DNA of 46,502 nt from the NCBI GenBank assembly GCA_030849065.1, contig JASAON010001522.1, positions 1 through 46,502 on the forward strand, read 5' to 3'. This document shows positions 1 through 10,600 of this stretch, one piece after another. A model generated the notes under the pieces. The model saw only the letters and a list, made by a program, of their open reading frames with translations. It did not search any database and was not told where the DNA came from. Both the position numbers and the translations under genes were made by a program. How positions within the stretch are numbered: the stretch's first letter is position 1; each line of letters opens with the position of its first letter. The DNA is from Jaenimonas drosophilae (taxonomy: Eukaryota; Euglenozoa; Kinetoplastea; Trypanosomatida; Trypanosomatidae).

Positions 1-270
1 GGTGCTGCCGTACAGCTTGGTGCCGCTCTTGTCCAGGCGGGCAATGTGGCGGAGAATGGCGTTGGACTCGAAGATGTGGCCTTCCTCCGTCTGCAGGGAT
101 GGGAAGCGCATGCATGGGCTGCAGTTGTTGGCGTAGGCCTCAGTCTCGTTGTCCACGCCGAAGGTGCACTCCTTCGTCGTCAAGACGACGTTGGCGTGGG
201 CGGCGGCGACGAGGATCTTGTGCGCGCGCGCGTTCTCGTGGTGGGAAGGGGCCCAGAGAGTGAGGGACAT
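1..270 (-). CDS. Elongation factor 1-gamma (eEF1B-gamma), N-terminal part, cut by window edge
   Basis: The 90 codons read from the ATG at 270 to the window edge. The product opens MSLTLWAPSHHENARAHKIL and continues through a thioredoxin-like GST-N fold with FGVDNETEAY, CSPCMRFPSLQTEEGHIFES and NAILRHIARLDKSG. This is the GST-like N-terminal domain of the gamma subunit of the eEF1B guanine-exchange complex, which recycles eEF1A in the cytosol; the opening resembles trypanosomatid eEF1B-gamma as I recall it. The 'ESNAI' segment is the usual GST-N glutathione-site region. The C-terminal GST domain and the conserved EF1G domain lie outside the window. The start is preceded on the coding strand by a pyrimidine-rich stretch and AG near 310-365, consistent with a trans-spliced leader. 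Nothing suggests a broken gene. The family call is firm; completeness cannot be judged. Confidence 0.93.
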   Translation of the reverse strand, partial: MSLTLWAPSHHENARAHKILVAAAHANVVLTTKECTFGVDNETEAYANNCSPCMRFPSLQTEEGHIFESNAILRHIARLDKSGTKLYGST

Positions 271-680
271 CGTTAGGGTATGAGAATGAGGTGTGCGGTG
301 AAGGAAACTGTTGGTTGTGAATGCAACATAGAGAGGGAGGCAGGCAGGAAGAGGAGTTGGAGGACACATGTATCGCGCGGTTGGGGTGGCTGACTAGACA
401 AGGAAACGAAGGTCCCGGCAATCCACCTCCCCCCTTGTCTCTTGCCTCACTCACTATAGGAGTTGGCAGCCTTCAAGGGGAGGGACCACCTCGAGCATCA
501 CAAGCTATGCTGGTACAGCCAGTTTAGTGGCGTCAGTTACGTAGTGTTGAGAGTGAATTGAAGTGGGAAAGGAAGGACGCCCGAAGCCAGGTACAGCCAA
601 GCTGTGCTACCAGCCAGGCTCCAAGAGGGAAGGCTACGGGTAGTGATACAGCACTGGGCCGGAGGTGCAGAAGAACGTTT
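271..680. other. Intergenic: 5' flank of eEF1B-gamma and 3' flank of the PAM2 protein gene
   Basis: No protein-like reading frame is visible here on either strand. On the minus strand, roughly 336-370 is pyrimidine-rich with few purines and is followed by an AG near 310. This is a plausible trans-splice acceptor region for eEF1B-gamma. The part near 500-680 should hold the 3' UTR of the upstream gene. Confidence 0.5.
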
Positions 681-3600
681 CTATGCGTGGGGGTTTGGTG
701 CTGCAGCGGTGGACGCCGCTGTGGGTGGTACAGTCGCAGTGGTCGCTCCACCTTTGGGCTCCTGCGTTGGACCGAGCTCGATGTTGCCCTGCTGTTGCAG
801 CATCTGATAGCACGATTGCATCGTCTGAGCCCACTCGTTGAAGAAGTCGGGTGAGGCCCAATGTGAGGGGAGAGTTGTTGGGCACGCAGAAAGATTTTGA
901 GAGTCACAGGTCGTTGACGTGGTGTAGAAGCCCGTCGAGTGTTGCGAAGTGAAGTCTGCTGCGTGCACATTGAGTGCTCGATCGGTGTGAGCCGCATTGC
1001 TCGCAGGTTCAGTGCTTTCAGCAGCGTCGGACGATGGCACAAATGGCGCGGCGTGGTAGTTGAAGGTCGTCACAAATCTCGTGGAAGCTGCCGTAGAGCC
1101 CTGGGGAGTGAAGTCTGCTGCGTGCGCATTGAGTGCCCCGTCGGTGTGAGCCACGTTGCTAGTAGGTGCCGTGCTTTCAGCAGCGTCGGACGATGGCACA
1201 AATGGCGCGGCGTGTGAGTTGAAGGTCGTCACACGTGTCGTGGGAGCTGCCGTAGAGCCCTGGGGAGTGAAGTCTGCTGCGTGCGCATTGAGTGCTCCGT
1301 CGGTGCTGGCTTCTCCAGTCGTGACTGGTACGGGAACAAATGGGACGGCATGACGGTTTAAGGTTGTCTCGACCGTCGCGGGCAAATCGCTGGGCGAAGG
1401 CAGTGGCTGACTGCTACTACCATCAGCAGAGCGATGAGAGACGCTTCGACGCGCAGCGGTGATGATGCCGGAGATTCGAGCCTCCTCTGTCTGCTCTCCA
1501 GCTCCTTCCTGGACGGGGTCTTCGACATCGCTGGATGAGTCAGGGCCCTGGAACAAGGGCACCTGTCGGAAGTTGTGCTGTCCCTCATTGGCAGAGCTCG
1601 TTGCACCTGCTGTTGGGGGAGCCTCCGGGGCGCCTGGAGTGAGGCCCGTTGGTGGAATGCTTTTCCTCGTCAGCTCTCGTGGAATGGCGGCAATGGGGGC
1701 TGGAACTGGGGAGGGTGCGTCTGGGGACATCTTCTCCGCGCGAAGTCGATCGGCGAAGTCCACACGGATGGCGCTGAGGATGTGGCGCTCCGCCGATGAG
1801 ATGGACACAAGTGGAGCTTCTTGCGAGGCCATCGTGGGACGCACAGGGGTAACGGAGGTTGCGGTGACGTGTTGCTGTTCCTGCATCTCCTTCTGTAGCA
1901 TCTCCATGACCTCGCTCGACTCCTTCTCAAGTCTAGCGTCTGCAGGAGCTGCAGCACCACTTCCAGTCTCGTCGCTAGTCTTGGTCGTTGAAGACGACTG
2001 AGGTTGCGTTGGTGGCGCGACACTTACCCCAGCAGCGATGGTGGTGTGATGGGGATATGAGGGCACCGTGTCACCAACCTTGCAGTTAGGGATGCCCACG
2101 GGGAAGGATGTTGAGTGACCCTGTGGCGCCGTCTGCATAGGGAACTGCGTGAAGTTAGTGGGGCTTGGGGCCACGGTACTATTCCAATTGGGGAAGCCCA
2201 TGGGGAACTGCGTGAAGGGAGTGGGGCTCGGGGCCACGGTACTATTCCAATTGGGGAAGCCCATGGGGAACTGCGTGAAGGGAGTGGGGCTCGGGGCCAC
2301 GGTACTATTCCAATTGGGGAAGCCCATGGGGAAGGATGTTGAGTGACCCTGTGGGGCCGTTTGCGTGGGGAATTGCGTGAAGTGAATGGAGTTTGACGCC
2401 ACGGCACTGTTCCAATTGGGGCAGCCCATCGAGAACTGCGTGAAGGGAGTGGGATTTGGTGCCACAGTACCATTGCCAAAGCCGTAGTAAGAACCCACAG
2501 CAGGCGTCGGCCCTGCGACGTGGTTGGTGATTCCATAGGAGGGGGCGATGGCGGGCATTGGGGCTGTGATGTTGTTAGCAAACCCAAAGAAGGACGCTGC
2601 GGTTGGTGCCGTGAAGCCACTGCTCCCGGGGGCGACAGTGGCGAAGACTGGGGCGGCGGGGTTCCGGCTCACAGGACCCTCGCAATGCGCCGGCTTTTCC
2701 TCGCCCGCCGGAGCAGAAGAAACCGCCTCCGATGTCACCTGGGGCGTCTGCGCCATGGCTTCTGGGGCTCCTGCCAGCGCCCCCCTCTCCTCTTGGAGCT
2801 TCTGTTCCCTGATTTTGTTGATGACCACCATGATAATTTGCTGCACATACACTCGTCGTCCAGAGGCGGCGAGGGCGGCAGCTCGAAGCGCCCCCTCTTC
2901 CTCCGTTGCTTCGTCTGCGGCGGCGGCGGCAATGGTGGCAGGCGACGGTTGAGGAATGACCCGAGTGTGCTTAAGCAGCTCCCGAAGAAGCTCCAACATA
3001 TTCGGCGTGATGTCCTTGGTACGGCACAGCTCCATCAAGTCGTTGTACAGTTGGACTTCTGGACAGATTGGATTTCCAATGGTTGAAAAGGGTGTGTCCG
3101 TACTAGACTGCTCCGCCCCGTCTTCCGCCTTGGCAACTGGCGCACCTCCCGTCCCACTCAAGCAGCAGTAGCGCGTCAGTGCGCGGCTAATATCATCCAT
3201 GATCTCTTGCTGGTCTTCCATATTTGGTACCGCGAGAAGGGAACCCATGGAAGAGGTGGAGCTCACCGCTGAGAGGGTTCCATTGCGTCGCGCACGGAGT
3301 TCGTCGATGGACACTCCCGTCTTCACGGTCGTGATAGTGAGATTGCGCGGAGCGACTGGGGTGGGGGTGGCGGCAGGTGCGGCCGTCTTTGTCCGTTTCG
3401 TGGCGCCAATCAGCCGTATAGATTCCGAGGGACTTGCCCAGGCAGATGCAACCGGCTGGCTCGGTGGTGGCTGGGACACCTCAACCTCTGACTTGGTGGA
3501 CGTGGTCGTCTGAGACACCACGGCGGCAGCTTCCTTGCTGGGTGACTTGGACGCCTCAATAGCCACTGCCGCTGCTGTTGTGGATGCCTGGGGCACCACA

Positions 3601-4247
3601 GCGCTTGTCTTGCTGAGTGACTTGGAGAGCATAGCGGCCATTGTCTTGCCTCCCGTAGTGCGGGTAGGGAATCGTTGAGCTTCCTCACCCACGGCTGCTG
3701 CTGGGGCTGGGGCTGAGGCAGGTGGGGCATCCGGTAGTGGGTCACACACACGTCGAATGGCATCAACCGCCTGAATAATCTTTGGTCGCTTGCTCACAGC
3801 AGTGGTTCGAATCGGGGCAGCATCAGCCGCAACAGTTGTGGCGAAGTTATGAAGACGAGTGCGATCAGCTTCAGAGATGCCGGCAGTAGTGCCCGCTTCC
3901 ACTGAGCCTCCCGCCGTTGTTGTTGTTGTTGGAGCATCAGCACCGGCGTTGGCTGACTTCACAGCCTTCACCTTCTGCTCCTTTTGCGCTACCGTTCCGC
4001 TCACATCGCGGAGGTTTCGAATCTTATCTTTCCATCCTCCCCCACTGCTTGCTGGAACAGCTGGTGCAGCACGTGGGGCACTGGCGCCACAGGAGGGGTC
4101 TCCATGGGACGCTGTGGTTGAGGTAGGTGCGTTCGGGTTGGGTGTCGCTGCCGCTGTTACCACCGATGCAGCGGTTGGTGGGTTGGCCGGCGCATCGACA
4201 GACGCGCCGCCCTGGATTGCCGACGGCGGCTCCGACTGGGTAGTCAT
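681..4247 (-). CDS. Low-complexity protein with six PAM2-like motifs (putative PABP-binding scaffold)
   Basis: 1188 residues from the ATG at 4247 (MTTQSEPPSA). The frame is open further upstream, but that part overlaps the VPS13 end and lies before a strong acceptor AG at 4452. The protein is rich in Ala, Thr, Pro and Ser. A possibly folded helical stretch starts near residue 343 and runs to about 500. It is followed by near-perfect 21-residue repeats (consensus MGFPNWNSTVAPSP plus PFTQFP). The C-terminal third has six segments of the form LNxxAxxFxP at residues 963, 986, 1009, 1039, 1062 and 1092. This matches the PAM2 consensus, the peptide that binds the MLLE domain of poly(A)-binding protein. 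Motifs 3 and 5 have Phe for Leu, and motif 6 has Ser for the final Pro. No LSm, RRM or clear MIF4G domain is seen, so it is not an obvious ataxin-2/PBP1 or eIF4G. An mRNA-binding-complex scaffold is inferred from the motifs; the family is otherwise unrecognised. Confidence 0.8.
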   Translation of the reverse strand: MTTQSEPPSAIQGGASVDAPANPPTAASVVTAAATPNPNAPTSTTASHGDPSCGASAPRAAPAVPASSGGGWKDKIRNLRDVSGTVAQKEQKVKAVKSANAGADAPTTTTTAGGSVEAGTTAGISEADRTRLHNFATTVAADAAPIRTTAVSKRPKIIQAVDAIRRVCDPLPDAPPASAPAPAAAVGEEAQRFPTRTTGGKTMAAMLSKSLSKTSAVVPQASTTAAAVAIEASKSPSKEAAAVVSQTTTSTKSEVEVSQPPPSQPVASAWASPSESIRLIGATKRTKTAAPAATPTPVAPRNLTITTVKTGVSIDELRARRNGTLSAVSSTSSMGSLLAVPNMEDQQEIMDDISRALTRYCCLSGTGGAPVAKAEDGAEQSSTDTPFSTIGNPICPEVQLYNDLMELCRTKDITPNMLELLRELLKHTRVIPQPSPATIAAAAADEATEEEGALRAAALAASGRRVYVQQIIMVVINKIREQKLQEERGALAGAPEAMAQTPQVTSEAVSSAPAGEEKPAHCEGPVSRNPAAPVFATVAPGSSGFTAPTAASFFGFANNITAPMPAIAPSYGITNHVAGPTPAVGSYYGFGNGTVAPNPTPFTQFSMGCPNWNSAVASNSIHFTQFPTQTAPQGHSTSFPMGFPNWNSTVAPSPTPFTQFPMGFPNWNSTVAPSPTPFTQFPMGFPNWNSTVAPSPTNFTQFPMQTAPQGHSTSFPVGIPNCKVGDTVPSYPHHTTIAAGVSVAPPTQPQSSSTTKTSDETGSGAAAPADARLEKESSEVMEMLQKEMQEQQHVTATSVTPVRPTMASQEAPLVSISSAERHILSAIRVDFADRLRAEKMSPDAPSPVPAPIAAIPRELTRKSIPPTGLTPGAPEAPPTAGATSSANEGQHNFRQVPLFQGPDSSSDVEDPVQEGAGEQTEEARISGIITAARRSVSHRSADGSSSQPLPSPSDLPATVETTLNRHAVPFVPVPVTTGEASTDGALNAHAADFTPQGSTAAPTTRVTTFNSHAAPFVPSSDAAESTAPTSNVAHTDGALNAHAADFTPQGSTAASTRFVTTFNYHAAPFVPSSDAAESTEPASNAAHTDRALNVHAADFTSQHSTGFYTTSTTCDSQNLSACPTTLPSHWASPDFFNEWAQTMQSCYQMLQQQGNIELGPTQEPKGGATTATVPPTAASTAAAPNPHA
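945..1361 (-). repeat. Tandem 159-bp repeat encoding paired PAM2 motifs
   Basis: PAM2-like 10-codon segments lie at 1332-1361, 1263-1292, 1194-1223, 1104-1133, 1035-1064 and 945-974. Spacing between motif starts alternates 69, 69, 90, 69, 90 bp. Motifs 2, 4 and 6 are 159 bp apart, as are motifs 3 and 5, and the text between them is nearly identical. The unit is therefore a 53-residue module carrying one LNAHAADFTP-type and one FNxHAAPFVP-type motif, present about 2.5 times. Confidence 0.9.
2140..2330 (-). repeat. 63-bp tandem repeat (21-residue Pro/Phe/Asn/Thr unit)
   Basis: Three consecutive 63-bp copies are almost identical at the nucleotide level, including synonymous positions. A fourth, diverged copy follows toward 2470. 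Each encodes a unit containing FPNWNSTVAPSP and TPFTQ. The silent-site identity points to recent expansion or gene conversion. Confidence 0.9.
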
Positions 4248-4641
4248 CCTAAATAGTGATGGGACGTGTTTGCGGCCACTACTGGCTAAGGCGGTCCTCC
4301 AATGGGTACAGAGGACTATCTCCCCTTTGTTCGATAGACGGCACGGGCTTCGCCGGTGCTCTGTCCGGTATAGGCAACGAGAGGTTGACGGACTCCGTAC
4401 GCGCACGCACCGTGTGGTTGCGGTGGCGGTTGTGTGTGCGGTTGATTTGCACTGAACACAGGAACAGAAGATGAGAAGAAGAAAAGTACAAGGAGTTGTC
4501 ACACAAAGACTAGACGAATCCAAGACCACACCAAGAAGAGGGGGCCAATCATCGTGGAGGGGATTGTTCTGCAAACACGTTACAAGGGTAATGAATGCCA
4601 TGTGGATGATGTGTTGAAGCTTCTGTGCTGGGCACAAGTTT
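4248..4641. other. Intergenic: 5' UTR of the PAM2 gene and 3' flank of VPS13
   Basis: No coding region is supported. The stretch holds a probable 204-nt 5' UTR (4248-4451) and a strong pyrimidine tract with acceptor. The remainder up to 4641 would be VPS13 3' UTR. Confidence 0.5.
4452..4500 (-). promoter_or_regulatory. Candidate trans-splice acceptor of the PAM2 gene
   Basis: On the minus strand, about 45 nt of mostly C/T (4454-4500) end in GTTCAG, with the AG at 4453-4452. This is the best pyrimidine tract upstream of the ATG at 4247 and predicts a 5' UTR of about 204 nt. Confidence 0.55.
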
Positions 4642-7600
4642 CTACACCCTACCATCCAGCTCCTCACCGTCATCATCCTCGTCGCTGGCGGAGGAGAGGA
4701 AGGGGAGCTCCCCGGTCCCACCCATGGCATCTCGACGAAGCTGCACCAGTGCCATCGTCAGCGGCACGGGTGCGCGACGAAGTGGAACAGGCCGGCGGCG
4801 CAGCTGAAAAGCTTGCCGTACCGAGTCAATGCGGGTGATTTTGGTCCACTGCTCTCGTAGGCCTTGGATAGCCCAGCGCTGAAAACCTGCACGCAACGAC
4901 CGCATCGTCCCCATCTGCTGCGAGAGCGTGTACGACGACCACCGCAGCTTCGTTTGGTGAAGGTCACGTGGCAGCATCAGGGCGTAGATACCAAGGAGCG
5001 GACGGAGTGGGTCGCTCTTGTCACGTTGGAAGGTTACAAAGAATGTCACACGGCTGAGTGTGAGGGTCTCAATCAACAGGAAGGAGGCTCCATCGCTGCT
5101 ATCCCCACCAGCAGAAGGCGTGGCGTGTGCCACTTCCGTTGACCCACCACTGGTGGCGGCCCCTCCCAACCCATGTCCCGCCGCTGACCCTGCCGCAGCA
5201 GGTGCCCGCACACTGCCACCAACTGCGGCACACACCTCCGTTCGGAGAGCTCGCACCATCTGAGCCAAGAACTCGGGCTGAGTTGGGAAGGTCATAGAGG
5301 CGGTAGCAGGGGCTGCAGATACGGGGTGGCCCCCGGTACTCCGATGAAGGTCTACCGCTGTTGTGGCCCCTGCCGTTGAGCGAGAGCCGCGGTTGTGAAG
5401 GGTTCGACCCTCTCCGAGAGCCATGGCCAGCCAACGGTCGTTGATCACCACCACAAGCGGGGCCAACGCTGCGTTGGCCTCTGTCACACGCATCAATCCA
5501 TCGGCGTACTTCACCAAACTGTAGCTGAGCTCCACATCCTGTCGAAGGGAGAGATTGAGCTCATCAGGAAGGAGGAGATGCAACAGCCGATCTGCCGCAC
5601 CAAACAAGGTGGCAGAGGCGTCGGCTCCACTTGTGGTAGATGTGGTGGTGGAGGCACGATGTCCGCCAAAGACTTTCCCGAGACGATGACGAATCGCAGA
5701 CCGCGTGGAGGAGGTGCGACTTGCTGGTCTTGTATCGGCATGATGATGTCGCGGGATTGATGCAAGAGTGGAGGTATCGTCAGTTTCATTCGCATCATCG
5801 GATCCAGACATTGGTGCATCGTCCGTAGCTTCTTCACGAAGTCTTGCTCGATGAACCACCACCCGCGGACCGCTGGGCCCGGTTTCATCCACCACCTGCA
5901 GCTGGTGCAGTGTGGCACTCAGGTTCCGTGTGTCTTCGGTATTGAGGACCTCAAGATGCAGTCCCTCCATCACAAGCGAGGCTAGGCAGCGCGGCAATTG
6001 GTGCGCGCCAGACGATGTTGGCGAGGATGCGGAGGCATGGTGACCCTTCCTTGCCTTCTGTCCTCCAGCCGCCGCGAGATCCGTGGATGAATCACCCAGA
6101 AGCCATGACAGCTGCACAAAGGCAAGATCCACCGCGAGTAGGGCAGAGGTTCGCCAGGCGGTGCTCGTGGCGTAGGAAGGCACCTCTCCATGAGAGACGA
6201 GCACCGTCACACGTGACTTGTCTGCACTGGTGAAACCGTGGACATGAAAGTCCGCGGCCTCAATGTCTGAGTCGTAGTGTGCAAGACCTGGCGTGGTACG
6301 CCGCGTAACCTGGCACTCGCCACTCGCTAAATCCACCTCAAACCACATTCCCTTGAGACCCTCCAGATGCACGCGAATCCGGTGCTCTCCACGACTGTCC
6401 TCCCAAAGGAAGAAGCGGTTGTGTGTTGGAGGCACCACATTTCGTCGGCGGCTGCCTTCTTGGCGAACGAACACAACCGTGTGCCTGCAACGATTCTGAA
6501 TGCAGATTTTCGTGGCGCGGATGCTGTGCAGCACCACTGCCATGACCTGCTCCACTGGAGCCACAGAAACCAAGACTCGGCCAGTCACGACGGCATCAAC
6601 GGTGCATGCCTCATCTGCGGCTTCCATCGCACCAGGACCATAGGCGGCGGTGCTGCGATGAGCCACGACGGAGGCACCATAACTCACCCCGACCTGCGTG
6701 TCCGCGGAACGTGGGGCGGCCCAGAGGTTGAAGGTTGCTTGGCCTGGGTGATCAATGGAGATGTAGTCGGTCTGTTGCGAGGTGTAGCAGGTTGCGATGT
6801 CCACATGCCGCATTCCAGACCCAGTGATGGCACTACGAGACGGCACCGTGCCCTCCAGGTTCTCCTGCAGCGCCAAACGGTTGCCTTGGAGGGTGCCCAC
6901 GCAGCTAACGTGGTACTCACCTGGGTTGAGTGCGACGGTCGCGATGGAGCTGACGCCAGCGATGGCGTCCGCTCCCTTTGTGGGCACAGAGGACGACCGC
7001 GCACCTTCATCTGCCGAGACGATAGTAGAGCTGTTGCGCCTTCCGAGCGCACTGGGACCTTCAGCTGCCGCGGCCTTTGCAGCCAGACGTCGTGCCGCCG
7101 AAAGCCCAGGGAAGTCAACATGCAGCCACATTCGTTTGGTTGTGCTGTTGTAGATGGTCCAACGTGGGGTGATGTTAACGACCACTGGCCGCCCATCCAT
7201 GGCGTTGGGTAGCTCAATAGCGTAGTTACAGCTCCTCGGAATGCCTAACTTGATCTGCAGTGACACAAAGACACCACTCGAACCAACATCCATGGACACG
7301 GCATCGGACCAGCCTCCATCAAGACCAATGGTGAAGTATGCCTGATCCAGTTCCTGCAGTGATGGGGTGCCAATGAGAAAGGGGATTCCGCGCGAAGGGA
7401 TGATGCCGGTGTTGGCTGCCTGTCCCGCGCTCAGCCGACGTGTGAGGAGGGAGTCACTGAGGAGAAGGGGGTACTCGGTGAGGTTGTTGATCCACATTCC
7501 CACCGAGAGCACGACAGTGCGCGGAAGAATAGTGACGAGAACATGAAAGGTTCGGCCAGCGGCATCTTGAAGTAGCAGGTGACGTGGGTGTTGTTGGTGC

Positions 7601-10600
7601 TGAGCCTTGGTAAGAGAGGACACGACCTCCTGCAATGCAACAGTGCGAATGACCTCACCGGTGCTCTGCATGAGCGACAGGCCCAAGACCAGGTTGGAGT
7701 CATAGGAGCACTGGTGCACTGGCACCGCCTGACGGTGCTGAAGCTCTTCCTGAACACCCACCGCAATGAGGTCACTCAGGAAGCGACGGTTGTCACGCCG
7801 ATTGGGCATCCACATTTGTTGCTGCTCCACATCAAAGGCAGTGGGCGGCCCAGCGCGTCGGTCGGACTGCCAAATGGAGACTTTGATGGGGACTCCAATG
7901 TGGTTCAGCACCGTAAGCCGTGGGTAGAGAGTGATGGTGCTGGAGGCGTTGCCTGGCAGGACAGTGGAGACGACGTAGAGCTCAACCGGACGTTGATCTT
8001 CTGCAGCACAGAGACGCTCAATCTCTTCGCCACCAGTGTGTGTGGAGCGAGAAGCGGCAGCTGTGCGAGAGAGGGGGTAAAGGGCGATGTAGTACCCACC
8101 ACGAAGGCCTCGGGCAGAGAGAACTGCCTCAAAGACCTTTCCCCCGTGCACCAATCGTATGGTGACGGCCTCACAGGCTGCACGAAGAGGGTAGTGCCAG
8201 CCACGGCTGACGACGGCAAACTTCTCAGAGGATGGGCTTCCCTCCATGTCGTCCATGGCTTGTTGCCGGACGTAGAGAACGGTGCCGCTCTCGTTGCGAA
8301 GGGCCAGCTTCGCATGCACCCGCACCACCACCCGACCCGCATCTCCTTCCTCCACACCGGAGCCGCGGTCTTTCCCCATTGGGGCACAGCCCGCCGCTAC
8401 TGTTGCAGTGACTGGAACTGGAGATGAAGCAGGGAGACCGCTGGCGGTAGTTGATGCGGCAGAGCTCATCCACGGTGAGGTGGAGTAACCAAGTTTTGGC
8501 TGGGGCTCGTCCTCGTGGGCATCAGCTGCGGCGACAGCTGATGCCTCCGTTTCCGCATCCCTGCAGGAGAGCACAAGAAGAAGGTCATCCACGACGATTC
8601 CAGTCACAGCACCATAGCGAAGCTCAGTCAAGGCGGTACGAGCGTGTGTCATATCGCGCAGTTGACCACGTCGATTGATGCGGACCGTTGGGTGATGATG
8701 TCCCGAGACATCTACACAGTCTACGGGATAAAGATATACGTATAGAGTAGCAGCATGTTTGTACGGAATGAAGAGGTCAACCGATGAGGATGGGAGAAGC
8801 TTGTGCACATCACCTTGCAGGCCATCCTCGCTACCCACCATGAGGAAGAAGGCACAGTTGAAGGAGTTGACGAAGCGGTGCGTGGCTGAGCCCTCGCTCT
8901 CTGCAGCAAGAAGGGCGTAGGTGTAGTGCCCCCCTTGAGTGCTTGTAGAAGCACTGGTGGCGGGTGTCGGGGCCGAGCTGCTCGTCTTTTGTGAGGCCAA
9001 CAATAAGCTACCAGGATCCTCTGGTACGTCGTCGCAGACATCAGCCAATCTGGCTGAGTCACTGACTGAGGCTACACCAACCGCCTCCGCAGCTATCCAA
9101 CGGCCAGTCGCTTGTTTCAGCTGGTTCACAACAAATCGGCCCTTGGAGATTAGAAGACGTGAGGCAACGAGCTGTAGCCCTTGGCACTTCAAGGTGAAGT
9201 GGCGGTTACTGCTGTGCCGACCAACGGTGTGGGTGACGCAGGCGGTGAGTGAGGGAACGGGCAGCAGTACAGAATCCCAGCGACCTCGGCCGTACACATC
9301 GCAGCGAGTGTCCTGCGCTTGAATGAACTGCAGATGCATGGCGGAGGTTTGCACGGCTCGGCGGTACATAAATGCACCACACTCCAGTCGAAGCAGAGGG
9401 TAGCGGTGGTCCCCAACGGTGATGCTGATGTGTGAAGCAAAGGCAGCCAGTGATGCCAGTGGCTCCATGATTGCCGATGTCGTTGCAAGGCTCCGGTTGT
9501 CCACGTCGGAGGGTGGAACACCCGCCACTACGCTCTCGTCCACCCCAGGGTCAGTCAGGTCACCGGCACTCTTCCACGACACTGTCGAGTTGATGAGTTC
9601 CAAAAATTGACGTTCGGCCGCGGTTTTGTTACTGTAGTGAAGATTCTTCCCAACCTCCCTCAGCTCTACCCGTAGTAGGTGATGCAGTAGGTCAATGTCC
9701 ATGAGTGACAGATCGACTTTGAGGTCTGATGCCGCCACAGCATGGTGTCTCCAATTTGTGGACGTGAGTTGCACTGTGGTGGGTTGCAGGATCGTTGTTA
9801 CCGCAGCAGCACTTGCCCCAACTCGGGTTAGAACGGACAAATCAGTGATGGTGACGTCACCGGTGTGTTGGCCATTGGATGGATATGAGCTGGTGTAGCG
9901 AATGGCCCCACAGACTTCGAGGTGACGGGATGGGATATGAAGAGAGTGCAGCTGAATCGTGAACTTGCTGAGGTGGATGGGCACTCCCTTTGTCACTGAC
10001 GCCGGGTTTTGTGACGTTGATGGTAGAGTGCCCAAGACCCCCGGTCTCAATGGCTCACTCTCTACGTCCTCCTCACGTTCCCCAACGGTTGGCGTGACTC
10101 GATGCCGCTCGCTGGAGTTCTGCGCAGGCGTCAGGCGATGGCAATCACCAAAGTCAACGGATTGAGCGGATACCGGAAGGTCATCAAGTGACCTCATCGA
10201 ATGTTGGCGGGGTGCGCTCCAAGTGGCTGCAAGTGGATTCTTTGGGGATCCGTTAGGAGTTGGGAGTCGGGCATCATGCTGCACCTCTTCCTCCACCTCC
10301 ACGTCATCTTCAGTGGCGATAACATCGGCCTCAAAGGGACTCTTCCACTGCCGCCGCTGCTGTGGTAAGGTCGGCTTCAACGACGGTGGAGCAACCTTCT
10401 TGTCCATCTGCGCGGATGGATTCCGATGAGGCCCAGCATCACCCATCGCTTCTTCTCCCGCATTGCCATCCTCTTCAGAAAAGGCGAGTCGGGTGTGGTC
10501 GAAGCGGAGGTAACTCCCTTCACCCACCGCCATGAAGGGAAGGAGGAGGGTCTCCACACCGGCGGCATCCCCCAAGTGAGACTGAAGACCCAGCACCTGC

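Noticed and set aside
4248..4730. Extending the PAM2 protein to a start at 4730
   Set aside because: It would overlap the VPS13 coding end on the same strand and lies upstream of the strong acceptor at 4452; the added peptide is Ser/Thr/Cys-rich junk-like sequence.
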